A program made the translations under genes and the position numbers. DNA of 64,000 nucleotides from Galerina marginata (lineage: Eukaryota > Basidiomycota > Agaricomycetes > Agaricales > Galerinaceae): the NCBI GenBank assembly GCA_023014335.1, contig JAECYW010000031.1:124001-188000 (forward strand), given 5' to 3'. The notes under the pieces were generated by a model, which was not told the DNA's origin, ran no database searches, and saw only the letters and a list, made by a program, of their open reading frames with translations. Of this stretch, positions 47,800 through 60,366 are shown in pieces. Each line of letters starts with the position of its first letter. Position 1 is the stretch's first letter.

Positions 47800-48470
47800 G
47801 TTCCTTCCTTCGGAATTTCGCATACTTCTAAGTGTTAAATGGCTTGCTAAAATGGTATCAAGTCGGTGCACGCTCATCGCGGATATGAAATTCATTTGCG
47901 ACTGACCCGGGGACGAGAGGAACTCTCAGGCTTCAAGGCCCTGCCGTGTCCTCGCATTCTACACGAGGCGGTATATTTTAGCCGGTACGGCTATTATGAT
48001 CCATTTACGAGGACTCACAGGTAAATGGCTATTCGATTATCATTGCCAAGAAAGGTTGATGGAATGCTACTGTCGTTAAAGGGAAGGTGTAACTGCATTG
48101 ACACACGGAAGAGCATGAGTGCTGGGTTTTGTGGGGCTGTTCGATGAACGCACCATGAGAACTCGACAGTGGTTCACGATACATCCCTATGTGCGCTCCT
48201 GTGAAGGAGAATAAGTCGTCAGATTGACTGATACGGGCATATATTCGGATCTTCGGAGATCGAGATATCGAAGGTAGGTAGAAATATCGATGCCTTATAG
48301 CAGAATTGATGGAGAATTATGGAATGACATATCCCACTACCGTATGCCTTTTTACTGACCGCAGCCTTGGAATTCTCCCGGCTCTAACCTTTGATGAACA
48401 CACCCTATAACCCATGATCATCACGTCGATAACTCTTTACAGCTAAACTAACACCCTAGGATATTTTGTG
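47800..48470 (+). repeat. Dispersed XY repeat, X module 4
   Basis: The most complete X module, directly followed by a full Y module. It contains CTTCTAAGTGTTAAATG, CTACACGAGGCGGTATATTT, AGATTGACTGATACG and GATCTTCGGAGATCGAGATA. Together with copy E it suggests a full unit of about 3.2 kb. Confidence 0.72.
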
Positions 48471-51030
48471 AAGGAGTGACATAAAGTAAACGCAAATATT
48501 AGAAGCATATATATATACCATTTCGAACGATAAAGCCGAAAGCGGCTCTCCTGCGTGAAGCGGAAACCTCCTGGTTACGACGCGCGATGCATAATCTGAG
48601 ACGCGTTTAGATCACGTGGACGATAAACGTCCGTTTTTGGGCCCTGGGCGAATCCGAATCCGAATGCGCTGGACTCTCCCTCCCATCCTCTCCAGTTTTC
48701 CTGCTCTGTCTACTATGTCTCTTGGGCTTTGTCTTTGCGCCGATGCCTACTTCACTCTCGAAGGTACGCTTTCTGTCTTTCGAATCGCGAAATTCGACTT
48801 ACAGACCTTGAAAGGCGTCAAATTCTCTGTGCATTCATGGAATTGGCTGGGTCGACGGACCTTTCATATCTCATTCGAGTTTCGTCTGGAATAGGTGTGA
48901 GTTATGCCGAGCGTCGCACCTGCAGAGCACTCATTTACACTTACTGCCTCTACATATCCAGATCCCATCGACTTGGCTAGCGAGGAAGCAGGCAAAGCTC
49001 GGTGGTAATCTAGGCACGTTTTTTCGTCCAGTTTCTCTCTTCGGAAGTCGAAGTTAAGCATAATAGCTTTCTTCAGATGCCGCCAGTCAAAGTCAAGCCC
49101 GTCATTTCTTTATGGCCATCTGGCCTCTGCGAATGGCGCTCTCTTCTCCTTCCTATGTCCGCTGGCCCTATCTCCTAATCCAGCGACCGCATCACAGTCG
49201 ATAATCCCAAAGCATGTTGCATAGCATGATAGAACCAGCTAAAGAGAAGGCGAAATCGTGCTCTTAGACCCAACTGCCTTTGAGGCGTGGTCGTGCAGCT
49301 TCATTTCTCAACAGAACGAGCTCCATACTCCGCACGTCTTACGCGCTTACGCATCCAAGTGGTCGCCACACACCCAGAGATCGCGTTGAGGCGTCCGTTG
49401 TTCTACCCGACCGCACCTCGGATTTGCTTTATCGTGCCTGGGCCATGTGAATGAACCCTCTTTACCGCATCTCCAACTTGGCATTGACTGTGTTCTTCCT
49501 CCCTCGCCCCCGCCTAAACTCCAGCATATCCGTACTTCCCTTGGAAGGTAAGATTTCGACCGACAAACCAGTATCTGTACACTCACCAGCACGCATCTCG
49601 TCCTGTAGTCGTTTCCTCAGAAGGATCATGAGCGATCTTGTTGCCATCTTCTTTTACGTTATCGGTTATGATGTCTTTTCACGCTCCTCCAGCCGTTCCC
49701 GCTGCTACAGGTGTCGTCAGCCAAAGGCGAATCAAGACCAACCTCTTTGGTGAACGTGGATGTGGTTCTAATAAGCACCTAACCAACCCACATTCCAACC
49801 ACCGTTGACCATCCGCCTCTACCTCGTCCAACAGCGAGACTCGTGGCCGTAGATCGTCGACGGTGGCTAATCTACTCACTCCAGCCTCCTTCACTCCCGT
49901 CGAGCCCAGTGGCACGTAGTCGTCGAGCCTTTCCTCTGCACTGCTCTCGTTTTGCAGTGCAAGGGGGTGTTCCTAAGGCTGTTGCATATACACGATGTCC
50001 ATGCAGAGCCATGAATGTAAGGGCGGTTGGCGCTGATTCGCGGCGGTGGCGCTTGAACCCGGGCTGGAGAGGAAGGCTCCGAAGTCTCGAGATCGAAGTC
50101 GATGGGCGAAGATCGAGAGCAGATAGTGTGCGCGTGGTATGGAACTGAGTCTCGTGGGCGATGGCATGTACTGTACGGAGACGACGATTCGGGGGCGAAG
50201 AGGAGGAAGAGCGTTCGGCGAAAAGGGTGTATGAACGTGTTCGGCAAGTGTAACTCTCTAGTCGGAGACAAGAAAATGGACGTTACTCATATCCGCTCTC
50301 TTTAGCTGTTCCTAGGCAGGGAGGTGAAATCGCGATTGCAATCGCAGTCGGGATTTGAGTAATAAAAAAACGTTATCAGGTATGTGTTGTCTTTTCGGAG
50401 AGCGTATAAACCCCTAACTGACCCTTTGTACACAAGTGTTTATTCGATTCTATTCTAGTAGGAATACTCTTCTCCATCTGGACGTTTAGGCAGTCTTCTT
50501 TCAATGCCATGCCACCGTCGTTATCGCCAGAATCTCTATTTGCCAATTGCGACTTGGCCTTGGGCTCGTCCTTTTTCTTGTCTATCGACATCATGACCAA
50601 ACTATAGCCTTGTGGCCAAGTCGGGAGCTTGCGTATATATTATATTGGCTCACCAGTGGTACCACTACCTACAGCCCGACATCCGGGCGCTCCACCCTTG
50701 GGATTTTAACCGACCTTCAGGCACGATTGCAGCTCGAGCGCACTGCACCTATATTCTAGGTCAGTTGCCTGTGAAGCTTAATTACTTCAACATATTCGTG
50801 AATTGCATGATTCAAATTATGCTTGGTACTCAAGGTCGCAAGATCGCGTACTGCTCCTCGGGCTTGGGGTTTCAGTGCCTGCGACAGGAACTCGTATGGG
50901 TTGGCTATGCGTAAGTTCATAAATATTATATCAATTTTCTCCTTAATTCCGTCGTTAAACATTTGGTCCACACTGGAACGCTCCCATCTCCATCGTCATT
51001 GACTCTAGATCGCACATCTTCCATGGGATA
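48471..51030 (+). repeat. Dispersed XY repeat, copy E (Y module, most complete)
   Basis: Longest Y module. The left part has GAGACGCGTTTAGATCACGT near 48598, the middle CAGCGACCGCATCACAGTCG near 49182, then GTCACTCATATCCGCTCTC-like sequence near 50280 and the right end GATTCAAATTATGCTTGGTA near 50810 followed by TCTTCCATGGGATAG. No transposase or polymerase motif was recognised in any frame. Confidence 0.72.
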
Positions 51031-51714
51031 GTCAAGTGCTGTGGAATCATATGCCTACCCGGTATTTATCCTCCATTATTTCCCGATCGTGAGAGACTGA
51101 AAATCATACAGCTTTGGTTTACTCCTACGACTTTTAATCGCCATATCCGATAGACTGGAAATGCCGCGTCGGCGCATAGTCTGTGTGTGTGTCTTTTAAA
51201 TTTCCACCCCCTCTGCGAGTTCAATTAACATTTAACTACAGACCGCGGTGAAGGCGAAACAACGTTTCAAGTTTGAGAGGTGCACGATTTGATTTATTCC
51301 AAATATAATCCGGATCTGATTTACATAAAATTTCTGAGGCAGCGAGCGTGGTTATGCTGAGCCTTATAAAATATGGAAGCCGAGTTGGAACTGGCGGATG
51401 GTTCTCTGTATTTTTTGGCATTCACCATTTGTTGACATTTACTAAGTATGACCAACATCGAACAAGGTTGGATTTCTGGCTGCATATGAGTAGGAACGCA
51501 TGGCGTTGAGTAACTTAAATGCGATATTTTTAGTCAAGTTTCCCTTACAGAAGTTTAAAAAATATCCCAAGGGCATTACTTAGTTCAAGCCAAATAAATG
51601 CAGCGATATTGAAACGAATTGTACTTACACTAAAAGCTATCTTACATACTTTCTGCGAGACCTATCGTTCTCTAGAGTCGGTCGTAAATTGCAGGCATTG
51701 TTGAAGCGCGATAA
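51031..51714. other. No gene seen
   Basis: Stretch to the right of repeat copy E. Nothing recognisable on either strand. Confidence 0.4.
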
Positions 51715-52170
51715 GGCTGATATAATTTTACAAAATGACACCAGCACAGAGACGACGGGCTACGGTCCTTCAAATACGACGATAGGCCTGTCCAGTATTC
51801 ACGTATCACAAGCAGTAATCCCTGTGAATGTATGGACTATAGACAGCAGCTGGTGGCTGCTCCGTCAGCCCCAACGGGGACAATCGAACATCGAATCTCG
51901 AGACTTGCCTTGCAGCCCATGAGGGCCCCTGAAATGACAGGCAAGATAACAGAAGACTTACCTGATGATCCTCTGCGTTCAAGACTCATGAGCACACCTT
52001 CCCTTTTGACGATAGCTTCGGACAGGCTAATGTCTGGTAGTAAGGAAGTAATTAATAGGTCATATGTGATATTTTTTTGCCATTACAGAACTCTACCACC
52101 GACTCGACCTTGAGCTGCGCCACGCCAGCATGGCCCCACTACAACCAGGATTTACTCTCGTCTGCTGAAC
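51715..52170 (+). pseudogene. Possible short gene or gene remnant
   Basis: Weakly supported. An open frame around 51832-52040 reads ISRLALQPMRAPEMTG and LTIASDRLMS. A donor near 52036 and the acceptor CATTACAG at about 52088 would join it to LYHRLDLELRHASMAPLQPG and a stop near 52170. The composition looks like protein, not repeat DNA, but the upstream frame (51689-51840) is in another phase and no start or family could be assigned. A decayed gene is as likely as a live one. Confidence 0.25.
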
Positions 52171-55100
52171 CCCTTATTTTACCACACATGAGACCCGAGA
52201 TCGACCTTCCTATCGCGCCAGTCTTTTATCATAGGCATATATCCGTTGATCAACGAATGAGGTGAAGGGACAAGCGCAGACATTCGCGTTAGCGCACGAT
52301 CTTCCACGCGGATTGCCCAGGTGCGCATACCCGTTGAGAGATCCGCGGCTTATGAGGAAGGTGGGTGATTTTTGGGGCCAAAAGCGCATCTTTATTGTCG
52401 AGACTAAAACACCACAAGAGAGAAAGTAAGTATCCCTGTAAGTCAATATTGGAAAGGGATGCTTACCCACCTCCATATCGTCCTTAAGACTCTCCCCTCT
52501 CGACCCTCAACGCTCGTGGTCATTTCCGCACATCTACGTCCCTCTAGTCGCGATCGCGAGTATTAGCTTAAACCACAGTTTAGCGTTTAACTCTCAGTCA
52601 AAGTCAATGATCAATTTAATCCGACTTGCTCGGTTGCGATTGCAATTAAGATTTTGAGTCGAATTCAACACCAACAAGCTGACTCTGGCAGTCGGCTATC
52701 ATGACTGCGGTGGTGTCAGAAAGGTTCAAGTAGGCGGTTGAGTTTCAGTCTCGACAGGCTAGAGCCGGAGTCCCACTGTTGGTCGTCAAACCTGGTGGCG
52801 ATTGGAATCCGGGCGGGGTAGCTATGGAATTGGAACACCATTCACGACGCCTAGGGCAGGAGCAACGAGAAGGCCAGGCGACCATAACGATGACGATATG
52901 AATGTCGAGGAACAAACCAGCAAGAATACGCCGGAGGAGTGGGCGCGGGTACGGGCGCAGATACGGGGTACAAGTTGGGTACAAGTGTTTGTCGGACTTG
53001 CGGATCTGACGTCCAAAATTGACGGATGATGCTATAAAATGCACCAATGCACATCCGACGCGGAGGGCGAGGTTGAAATTGACATTCTGGAGGAGAACTC
53101 TCGTATTCCCTTGGAGGACAAGCCATAGCTGGGAAGAGAGAGAGAGAAGCAAGCGTAGGGTCGATATACGCGACATTAAACATGGGGTGTGTTGAGAAGT
53201 GATCGGGACGACCTAAAGGGTAACTGCTGGTCATGCGGTGGCTACTTGGATGCATATACAGTGCATGGCAATAGAGTTCAGCCTCCAGTATGCTTTCTGA
53301 GAGCTAAAGCGTGAATTTTGTAGTTTGAGTCGAAGTTGAAAGAGAAACTGACGTACATTGATACCCCGTCATTGAGGAAAAGTCAAACAACCGCTCGACT
53401 TCGCCTCTCAGTCTGCATCCAAACCTTCAAACCGCAGCGGCAGCCAAGACCAATAACATGACTGCGTTTTTTCGTGAGTCGCACGGGCTGCATTGGAAGA
53501 TAACGATGCCTCCGGAAATTGAAGTTGACGTCTCGACGTCTCGACTGTGGGCGGAAGGTAAAGTGCCCTCATGTGTGGAGCGTACTACAATGTACCTTCT
53601 GCATGCCCCAAGCTGCACCTAAGAATAAAACCTACACACCGTTCCTGCTCCTCATCGTCCTAGTAGGCACAGTTCATATTTCCGTTTCTCCTTCTCCTTC
53701 TGTGTCTTCTCTTCAGCCGCACGGGATCAGTCATAAGACACAACGTGCTTTGGGCGTGGGCTTGCAGACTGAATAGAAGACGTCATTTGCTAGAGTCTTG
53801 CAAGCTGCAACCGGTAACTGAAGCGAAGAAAAGACAGGCAGTACTGGTTTGGTGGTGTGGTGAGCGTCCGCGTTTGAGGTACTGTAGACGAAATTGGACT
53901 GGAAGAGGGGGAAGGAGAAGTTACTTCACTGGCCGCTGGTGGGATAGGGCGCGGATGCGATTCAAGATGAGAATCCTTCAAAGAGTCGAAGCATCGGAGT
54001 CCTGGGAGTAGGAGATTGCGCGAGTGATCGTGGAAGGGCTAAAGGGCGTTGTTTACGGCGGGATGACGGGTTTCGGTGTGGATATTGACGTAGAAGTATT
54101 CACCGGCGATCTTGACGATATGTGGAAAGAGAACTGCGTTCAGCTTCAGCTACGGAGAGAGGACATGAGCGCAAATACGGGCCTCAGTAGCTATCACCAA
54201 GCCAAGCCACAAGTCTGTTGACGAGTCGCCAGTCACCAGTCGGTCCTGTGTTGTCCGTCTCAGCATAGAGAATATTAAGGGTCAATTGAACCTAAGCTGT
54301 CAAAGTATGCAACATAATATGATGTTTGAGTAGTTCCGAGCCCATTTCTCACCTGAAGACTAAGGAATTCCAGAGGGATTGTGATCCGTATGCTCTATGT
54401 TGGCCTTTGAATTGGTTGGTTACGTCAATAGTAATCGACTCGAATTCAATTCGTTTCTGCCGTACGTCGAGTCTTAGGATTCTCGTAAATCTCAATGTAT
54501 ACATTGATATAGACACAAAAGCTGAGGAGAGACGTAGATAGTGAGCGGGAAAGGATAGCCCTAAACCGATATTCATTGAAATTTCCAAAAACGGAGGAAA
54601 ACATCCACGTGACCTAAACGCGTCGCGCCTTGTCCGAGCTTGCTTAAACCGGAAGCCCCTATGTAGCCTAGCTCGGCGACCTAGAAAGTTCTTTGTAGCC
54701 TACCGTCTGTCAAAATACATTCTCTCTGTGAACTGTATGAAATTATTTCAGTAATGGTTGGTGACCGATGAGTCATGACCGTCACTGGTCCGACAGATGC
54801 TGATCCTATCCTGTGTAGTATTATGATATTTGTCGATTGTAAGTAGTCGTCGCACCAACTTTAACTCTTAAACCAGTTCGGCTCCATGTTCCGGTGTCTG
54901 CGTCGAGAACCCTACTACAGCTGTGAGAAGAAAAACTCTAGGTTACGACTTTGACCTCCTTGGGGTCCGCATGAGCACGGGTCCGAAGATTAAAGCAATG
55001 TTTCATTCTGCCATATTTCTTTGTATATTCTTATGTCGAACTGGCGACAATATTCGAGGACAACGGAGAGAGATACGTAAGTTAAAAACTTCATCTGGCT

Positions 55101-55183
55101 AAATCATCATAGCGAAACAGTAAGAAACTGACTTGTCAAGAGAAAATTGGACCGCCCCCTAGCATTCGACAACGATTTCTTTA
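52171..55183. other. Gene-poor region, weak open frames
   Basis: Three kilobases with no recognised gene. A plus-strand frame at 52802-53029 (contains TPEEWARVRAQIR, then stop) and overlapping minus-strand frames at 52745-53255 compete for the same DNA; I could not decide and do not call either. Plus-strand frames at 53458-54221 lack domains. No match to the XY or RA repeats was noticed. Confidence 0.35.
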
Positions 55184-57020
55184 CTAGAGAAATTCTGTAA
55201 TCACACCCCCACCCCCCCTCACAACGTAAATCCAAGACTCCCAAAATTCGCCATAGTCAACAGATTTTTTTGTTGGAAGACGGCCACGATCAGAAAAGGG
55301 ACACTCTTGAGAAAGGCTTGACATGTCGACATACTTCGAGGTAACAAAAATCTTGAAAAAAGTAATTTCGTCTGCGTGAAACTGGAAAGGATCTCCCCCT
55401 TGATTTCCGTAACCTACTGGGACTATACGTCCCCTCTGAAGTGGTGCGGCTTCATTATCAGGATGGTAAAAACACTGAAAATGCGTGTAAGCCTACTTTC
55501 TCCAGTGTTTGTGATTCACATACCGCAATTTCGTAAGTGGCAGGATCGAAAAGAAACACATATGGGTAAAGTGGTTCCTTAAAGTCGCTCTGAAGGGTAA
55601 GGCAAAATAAACTATCCAAGTCGGTGATCTTTGCGGATGCTGTAACGATAGGCAAATCGACATCTTTTAGACGCTCTCCGGCGCCAAAAAAATCGAAAGA
55701 TGGTACGGCTGGGCCGTAGTTAGTTGGCCTATTTTCCCCTGCTCCGAGCACTGCTATACGCTCTAATTTGACACGCAGTTGTTGGCCTACGAGTTTGTTT
55801 GGATTATGAAGATAAAGGTAAAAGTTGAAGTGAGATATCGCATCAAGAACTTCGCGGATACTGGACGAAGGAATTGAGATGCAATGGGTCGCATAATAAA
55901 GAAGGAGTTGATCCCTCCTCTCGAGCTGCATGTTTCCGTTGGTCGAAATCGAAAGGGAAACATCGGCGAGTTCCGGGCGGTCCACCGACACCGACTGGCT
56001 ACTGATTACTGGGCGACTGAAAACTTTTAAATGGGGTCGATTCCAGTGGGTTACCTTGGCTCTCGAACCCGCCACTAAAGCCATGTCACCAGGAGGAGAG
56101 AAACTGCAAGCAAGGGGCGAGACCTTATCTGGTCTAAGTTTGAAGCTATCCTTCCCACTTGTGATGACAAACTCCGTCTCTTTGTCGACTCCGTGGATAA
56201 GACCTGCAGCTACCGAGAACGTCCCATTTTTCTCCGCGGATACGGAAAAGGTATCACGGCCACAATCCGCCGTGCTGAAGATAATCCTGGTCTTATTGTT
56301 CCCATCCACAAATGGCGTTTGTTTGGGTAACTTGTGTCCTGGGTGTGAAATAATGTCGAGGAGCTGAAGATATGTCGTTTCGGCTCGGTTACATTTGTTC
56401 AGAATGTCAAGTAGGAGTGTCGTAAAAGCGCCGGAATGTTGGCCATCTTGCGAAGTGGTTTCAAAAGCAAGTTCTTCCGCTAAGCATGCCGCTATAAGAA
56501 CATGGGATTCCCGTGAGAGATAGGGCTGATTGGGATCGAGGATTGTGGTAGGAAGGCGCGAATTCAAAGTATCTGAATCTTCATTCCATTTCCAGATTTC
56601 GGTGTCAAGCCCTTCGGGAAAAGGTGAGGAGGGAGGAGGGAGAAACCGCGCATTCTCCGAATCACGTCCCATTCCTCCCGAATGGCATGAATCCATGATC
56701 GCTGTCTGCAAAATAAAACAGTCTTAGGAAGCGATAGGTTCTTTAAGTAATAAGAATTCACGAACGATATTATTTCCTTTAATTGAAGCCAATTTACGCA
56801 TAAGGGAGTCATAGGTGCGATCAGGAATGCCCCGAACTGCGCCTGTCCGTTCGTCGTAGGGACAGATTGTTTCCATCTTTTTGTTTGGGGTAAGCCAGTT
56901 TGCTGGGGCGACTTCATAGCTCCCGTGACCGGCGAAGTAGAACAAAATGGGGTCATACACTGCTGGAAGGGGAATATTCTGCGGAGCGCAGAATCTAGGT
57001 AGAATGTAACGTGAAATCAT
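55184..57020 (-). pseudogene. Caspase-like protease, N-terminus missing
   Basis: Peptidase C14 / metacaspase-like gene of the type expanded in Agaricomycetes. Exons (minus) 56766-57020, 55524-56705 and 55184-55474 stay in frame (introns 60 and 49 bp). The catalytic His is in ILFYFAGHGS and the catalytic Cys in TAIMDSCHSGGMGR, with the usual ICPYDERTG and GIPDRTYDSL between them. A long C-terminal region follows (ESHVLIAACLAEELAFE; FFKIFVTSKYVDMS near the end), complete to the stop at 55184. What is missing is the first part of the p20 fold (normally about 70-80 residues starting with an ALLIGI-like strand). The open frame begins only about 20 residues before the His motif, with an in-frame stop directly upstream, and the next 500 bp are AT-rich DNA with hairpins. 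It is probably a 5'-truncated pseudogene; an unseen upstream exon is the alternative. The C14 call itself is secure. Confidence 0.8.
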
Positions 57021-57546
57021 TTAGTTCTAATTAAAGCAGAATAATAAATTTTTAATTGTTTCTGCCACGACGCAAAAGACAATAAGAATCGAGGGAGATT
57101 TTTATGTTTTGCCTAAATTCAGTATCTCGCAGAATTTTTCCTTCTGTGCTGATTACGAGACAATTAGAATCTAATCAAAACGTAAGGTTCTATCCAAATT
57201 CACCCTAATTCAGAACATATCAATCTGCAATTGCACAAAAGCAGATGAGAACCTTTCATTTTGAGATATTTAGAACGTATCGTTCTGATCTAATTCCGAA
57301 TGGATTTAGATTTTTGTAGAATCTTATTATAAATAAAAATTCTGCATTTTGCAGAACGCATCGTCCCAAGTCGGGGGTACGTCATCTGACCCGACTTGGG
57401 CCCCGATAAAGAATTTCTCAATCTCAATTTCAAGTCGTTAACAAACAAAAAGGCAAAAAGATATTATTAAACATATATGCAGCATGTACAAAAAGACGAC
57501 GACAAAGGCAGCAGGATTCTCGGATGAAAAAGTATGAATGTCATGA
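57021..57546. other. AT-rich stretch with inverted repeats
   Basis: Lies where the missing 5' end of the caspase-like gene should be. Words ATTCTGC/GCAGAA recur, including ATTCTGCG/CGCAGAAT arms at 56976-56994 and TTCTGCA/GCAGAA near 57342. A GC-rich hairpin has arms CCCAAGTCGGG (57365-57375) and CCCGACTTGGG (57390-57400). This looks like a small inserted element, but I could not define terminal repeats or a target-site duplication. Confidence 0.5.
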
Positions 57547-60366
57547 TTAGATCCCCTGCCCACGCTCTACCATCCTATTCATAAATCGTTCGGAATGTGT
57601 ATTATTTGCTTCGACCAAAATGCGAGATACTGACTGGCCGCGCAGATAACTGATCCAGTCAGCATGTGCCTTTGGCCGTGCCTTACCTTCATCAATGTTA
57701 CGCAGGATAGTCAAGAAACGTTCCTCACACCGCTCCGTCCAGTCAAGCCATTTGCAACCAGAGCGAGCATGCTCCCAAGCTGTTGGGGGGGGAAACCATG
57801 AATGCACAGCTATCTGTCCTGGAATTCCTAAGAAGTGTATGAGAGATTTGGATTTGGACATAAGAAGCTATTAAGAAGGCTTACCTGTATAAAGTGAATA
57901 TGTCCCGCAAATAATCGCAATATCATTATCCGTTAGTTCGTCATCACACAACTTGACATCTCGGATACCAGAGCCAGCGAGATAACCAACTCTGTGTGCA
58001 GTGACTTCAAGAGACGGCCCATTCAAAGCATCATCCGTACTGAGGTATTGTTTTGCAATACGTGCAATAACTCCTCCTCGCAGCAAAGCAGCCCGTCCTT
58101 GAGGAGAAGAAAGGATTGACTGACAAGCCCGCATTGCCACATCAAAGTCGGCCTTTGTGAACGTGTGCGTCTTCAGCCTATAAACTTTTGGCGAGTAATG
58201 CTCAGTGATGGTGCATTGTCGAGGGCTGCAAGAAAGTGGTAGAAAGGTACGAAATCGGATTCCTCGATCAAGAAGGCGACGGGCAATGGTAAGAATAGTG
58301 TGGGCATGAGGATTCTCGAGGATATATCGACAAACATACAGAGCGGCAGCAGCAGAATGGACTCCAAGAACCCACTGGCATGCATTTGACCGAGGTGAAG
58401 AGAATACGAAGAGGTCATCGGATGGGCGCTGGATGGAATCAAAGGAAAATAGACCTGCAAGATTTTGGAAAGCTTGGCCGATGATTTCATCCACATCCTT
58501 AGAACTAGCCTTGGAGACCATAGCTTTAAAGTGGTTCATCATCATCATCTTCTCTTGTTCCGAAACCTCTGGTAATTCTGAAATTTTGGAGAATCCCAAG
58601 AAATTCAGGATTGAGTCCCAGCCATGCACCGAAGGAAGATTGTTTGAACCTTGATGCGGTACATAGCCGTATATGAGAGCCATGGCTTCAAGCGGGTCAG
58701 CGCAGCATTGATCCGCTAACAAGTCAGCATCGGTCTCAACTTCGATAGGGGCAGAGTGCTGAGAAGAGGGTTTCGGCCGAGAAACAAATTCTTCAGGATA
58801 GCTATCATCATAGCCTTCATCAGAGTTGTAGTCATCGGACTCGGAAGAATCGTCGACAGGGCCAAAACAAAAGTCGTCGCATAAATCCCATTCATTGGAG
58901 AAGGCATCGTACAACCGCTGGTGGGATTTGAAATCGCAATACGTGTCCCAGTTGTAGTCTCGCTTAACCTTAACCCGCTTGTACATCTGACAGCCGCCAG
59001 AAGACTGAGTTATTTCCCAGATAAACATATTCGAGTTTTCAATGAGCGGATACCACTCCCGTGATTCGCGCCTCTGACGATTCTGGGGAGACTCTACACG
59101 CAAAAGCTCCTCCTGACGCTTCATGCGTGCAGCGAAAAAGTCATCGAAGTGGTTGAACAGCTTCTCTCCCGGTTGTCGAATGTTATCGACTAGACCTTGG
59201 TATGGAAGAGAGGAAGCGGTCTGAGCGGCCACGAAAAGTTCATTGTCCCGTTGTACCCTCAGGGCTTTCAAGTGGTCATCTGCAGTAGCTTCCGTTTCCT
59301 TAAGGAGGGTCTCCTCGTCGAGGAATTGTTGTGCTGTAAATTCAAAGACGAAGGTTGGCGCATATTGAAGGCGAAGGAATTCGAGAGTTTGGTTTGAAAT
59401 CGAGTTCTCTCCAAGCTCAAAGTATCGTTGGAGTACAAGGCCAGCCAGAGGAACACTTGGAGTAGCGAACAGGCGTGTCAAAGCCTCCTTGATTAGCGAA
59501 TCGGGTGGTTGAAGATAGGACAAGGTATGGTCACTCAAAATAGCTTGCTCTTCCTTGTTGGACCAGATGAAATGAACGGGAATATGATTGTTGTAGAAAA
59601 AGTCGATCGGTTCACGGCGTTGGTCCTCTTCCGACCACTGGAATATAATCCCAGCTCGTGGGGTTGTCGACTCATAGGAGCAGACAGTAGACATGATGAG
59701 GCCGTCGAGCCAAGCCTGATCGAATTCGGGATCCTTCAGCATCCGATTGTACCAGTCGGGGGCCGGTGTTGAATCATCTGGTGTACTGTTGGGTACAAGT
59801 ATATCTGTCTTGGCTATTATGTAGGAAAGATAACCCATCCAAATTACAAACCATTCGCGAGCAAGACAGATCATGCGCTTGGCTATGGGATGTGACTTAT
59901 GAGCGCGATCGAAATGGAACGACGATGGTTTGGGAGGAGCATTTGCCGAAATACCGTAACATAGCTTGATAGTGTGCGCAAGCTTTACGATGCGCCTCTC
60001 TTCTTTGGACCAGCGCGCAATATCTTCTTCAGACATCCTGAACCGGAGCTCTGACTGCAATTTCCCAGATGGTGTAGTGAAGGAAAAGTCGACCTCTTCG
60101 ATGTGAGGCATCTCACAGAGAGGTTCGAAAGGCGTGAAGAGAAAGGATGGCGACAAGGGTATGAAGCTCAGCCATGCCCAGCCTTGAGACCACCAGACTG
60201 GTTGTCTGAACATGGAGGTATTCAGACGAGGTTGCTCGAATGGATCGGATGAATAGGTACGTTGCTTCGGAAGGTCGACTGCTCGAGAGCAGTTTGGCGA
60301 GTAGAATATCATGCCATGTTGCACAGAAACACGGCCGTTGGAGTAGTCGAAGGTGAGGGGCGACAT
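57547..60366 (-). CDS. Large protein of unknown function
   Basis: Two exons (minus) 57885-60366 and 57547-57827 give 920 residues; the 57 bp intron (phase 1) joins YSLYTG to IPGQIAVHSWFPPPTAW. The protein begins MSPLTFDYSNGRVSV, has no signal peptide, and is globular and Trp/Phe-rich in the first third (WWSQGWAWLSFIPLSPSF). It has an acidic stretch around residues 500-525 (DDSSESDDYNSDEGYDD) and a C-terminal part with HSWFPPPTAWEHARSGCKW. Similar long uncharacterised proteins ending in a Trp-rich SWWPK/STWE-like block occur in Agaricomycetes from memory; no enzyme or binding motif is recognised. Minus-strand sequence just upstream has a CTCTCTAG acceptor five bases before the ATG, so a 5'UTR or coding upstream exon is likely. 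Intact by appearance. Confidence 0.8.
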
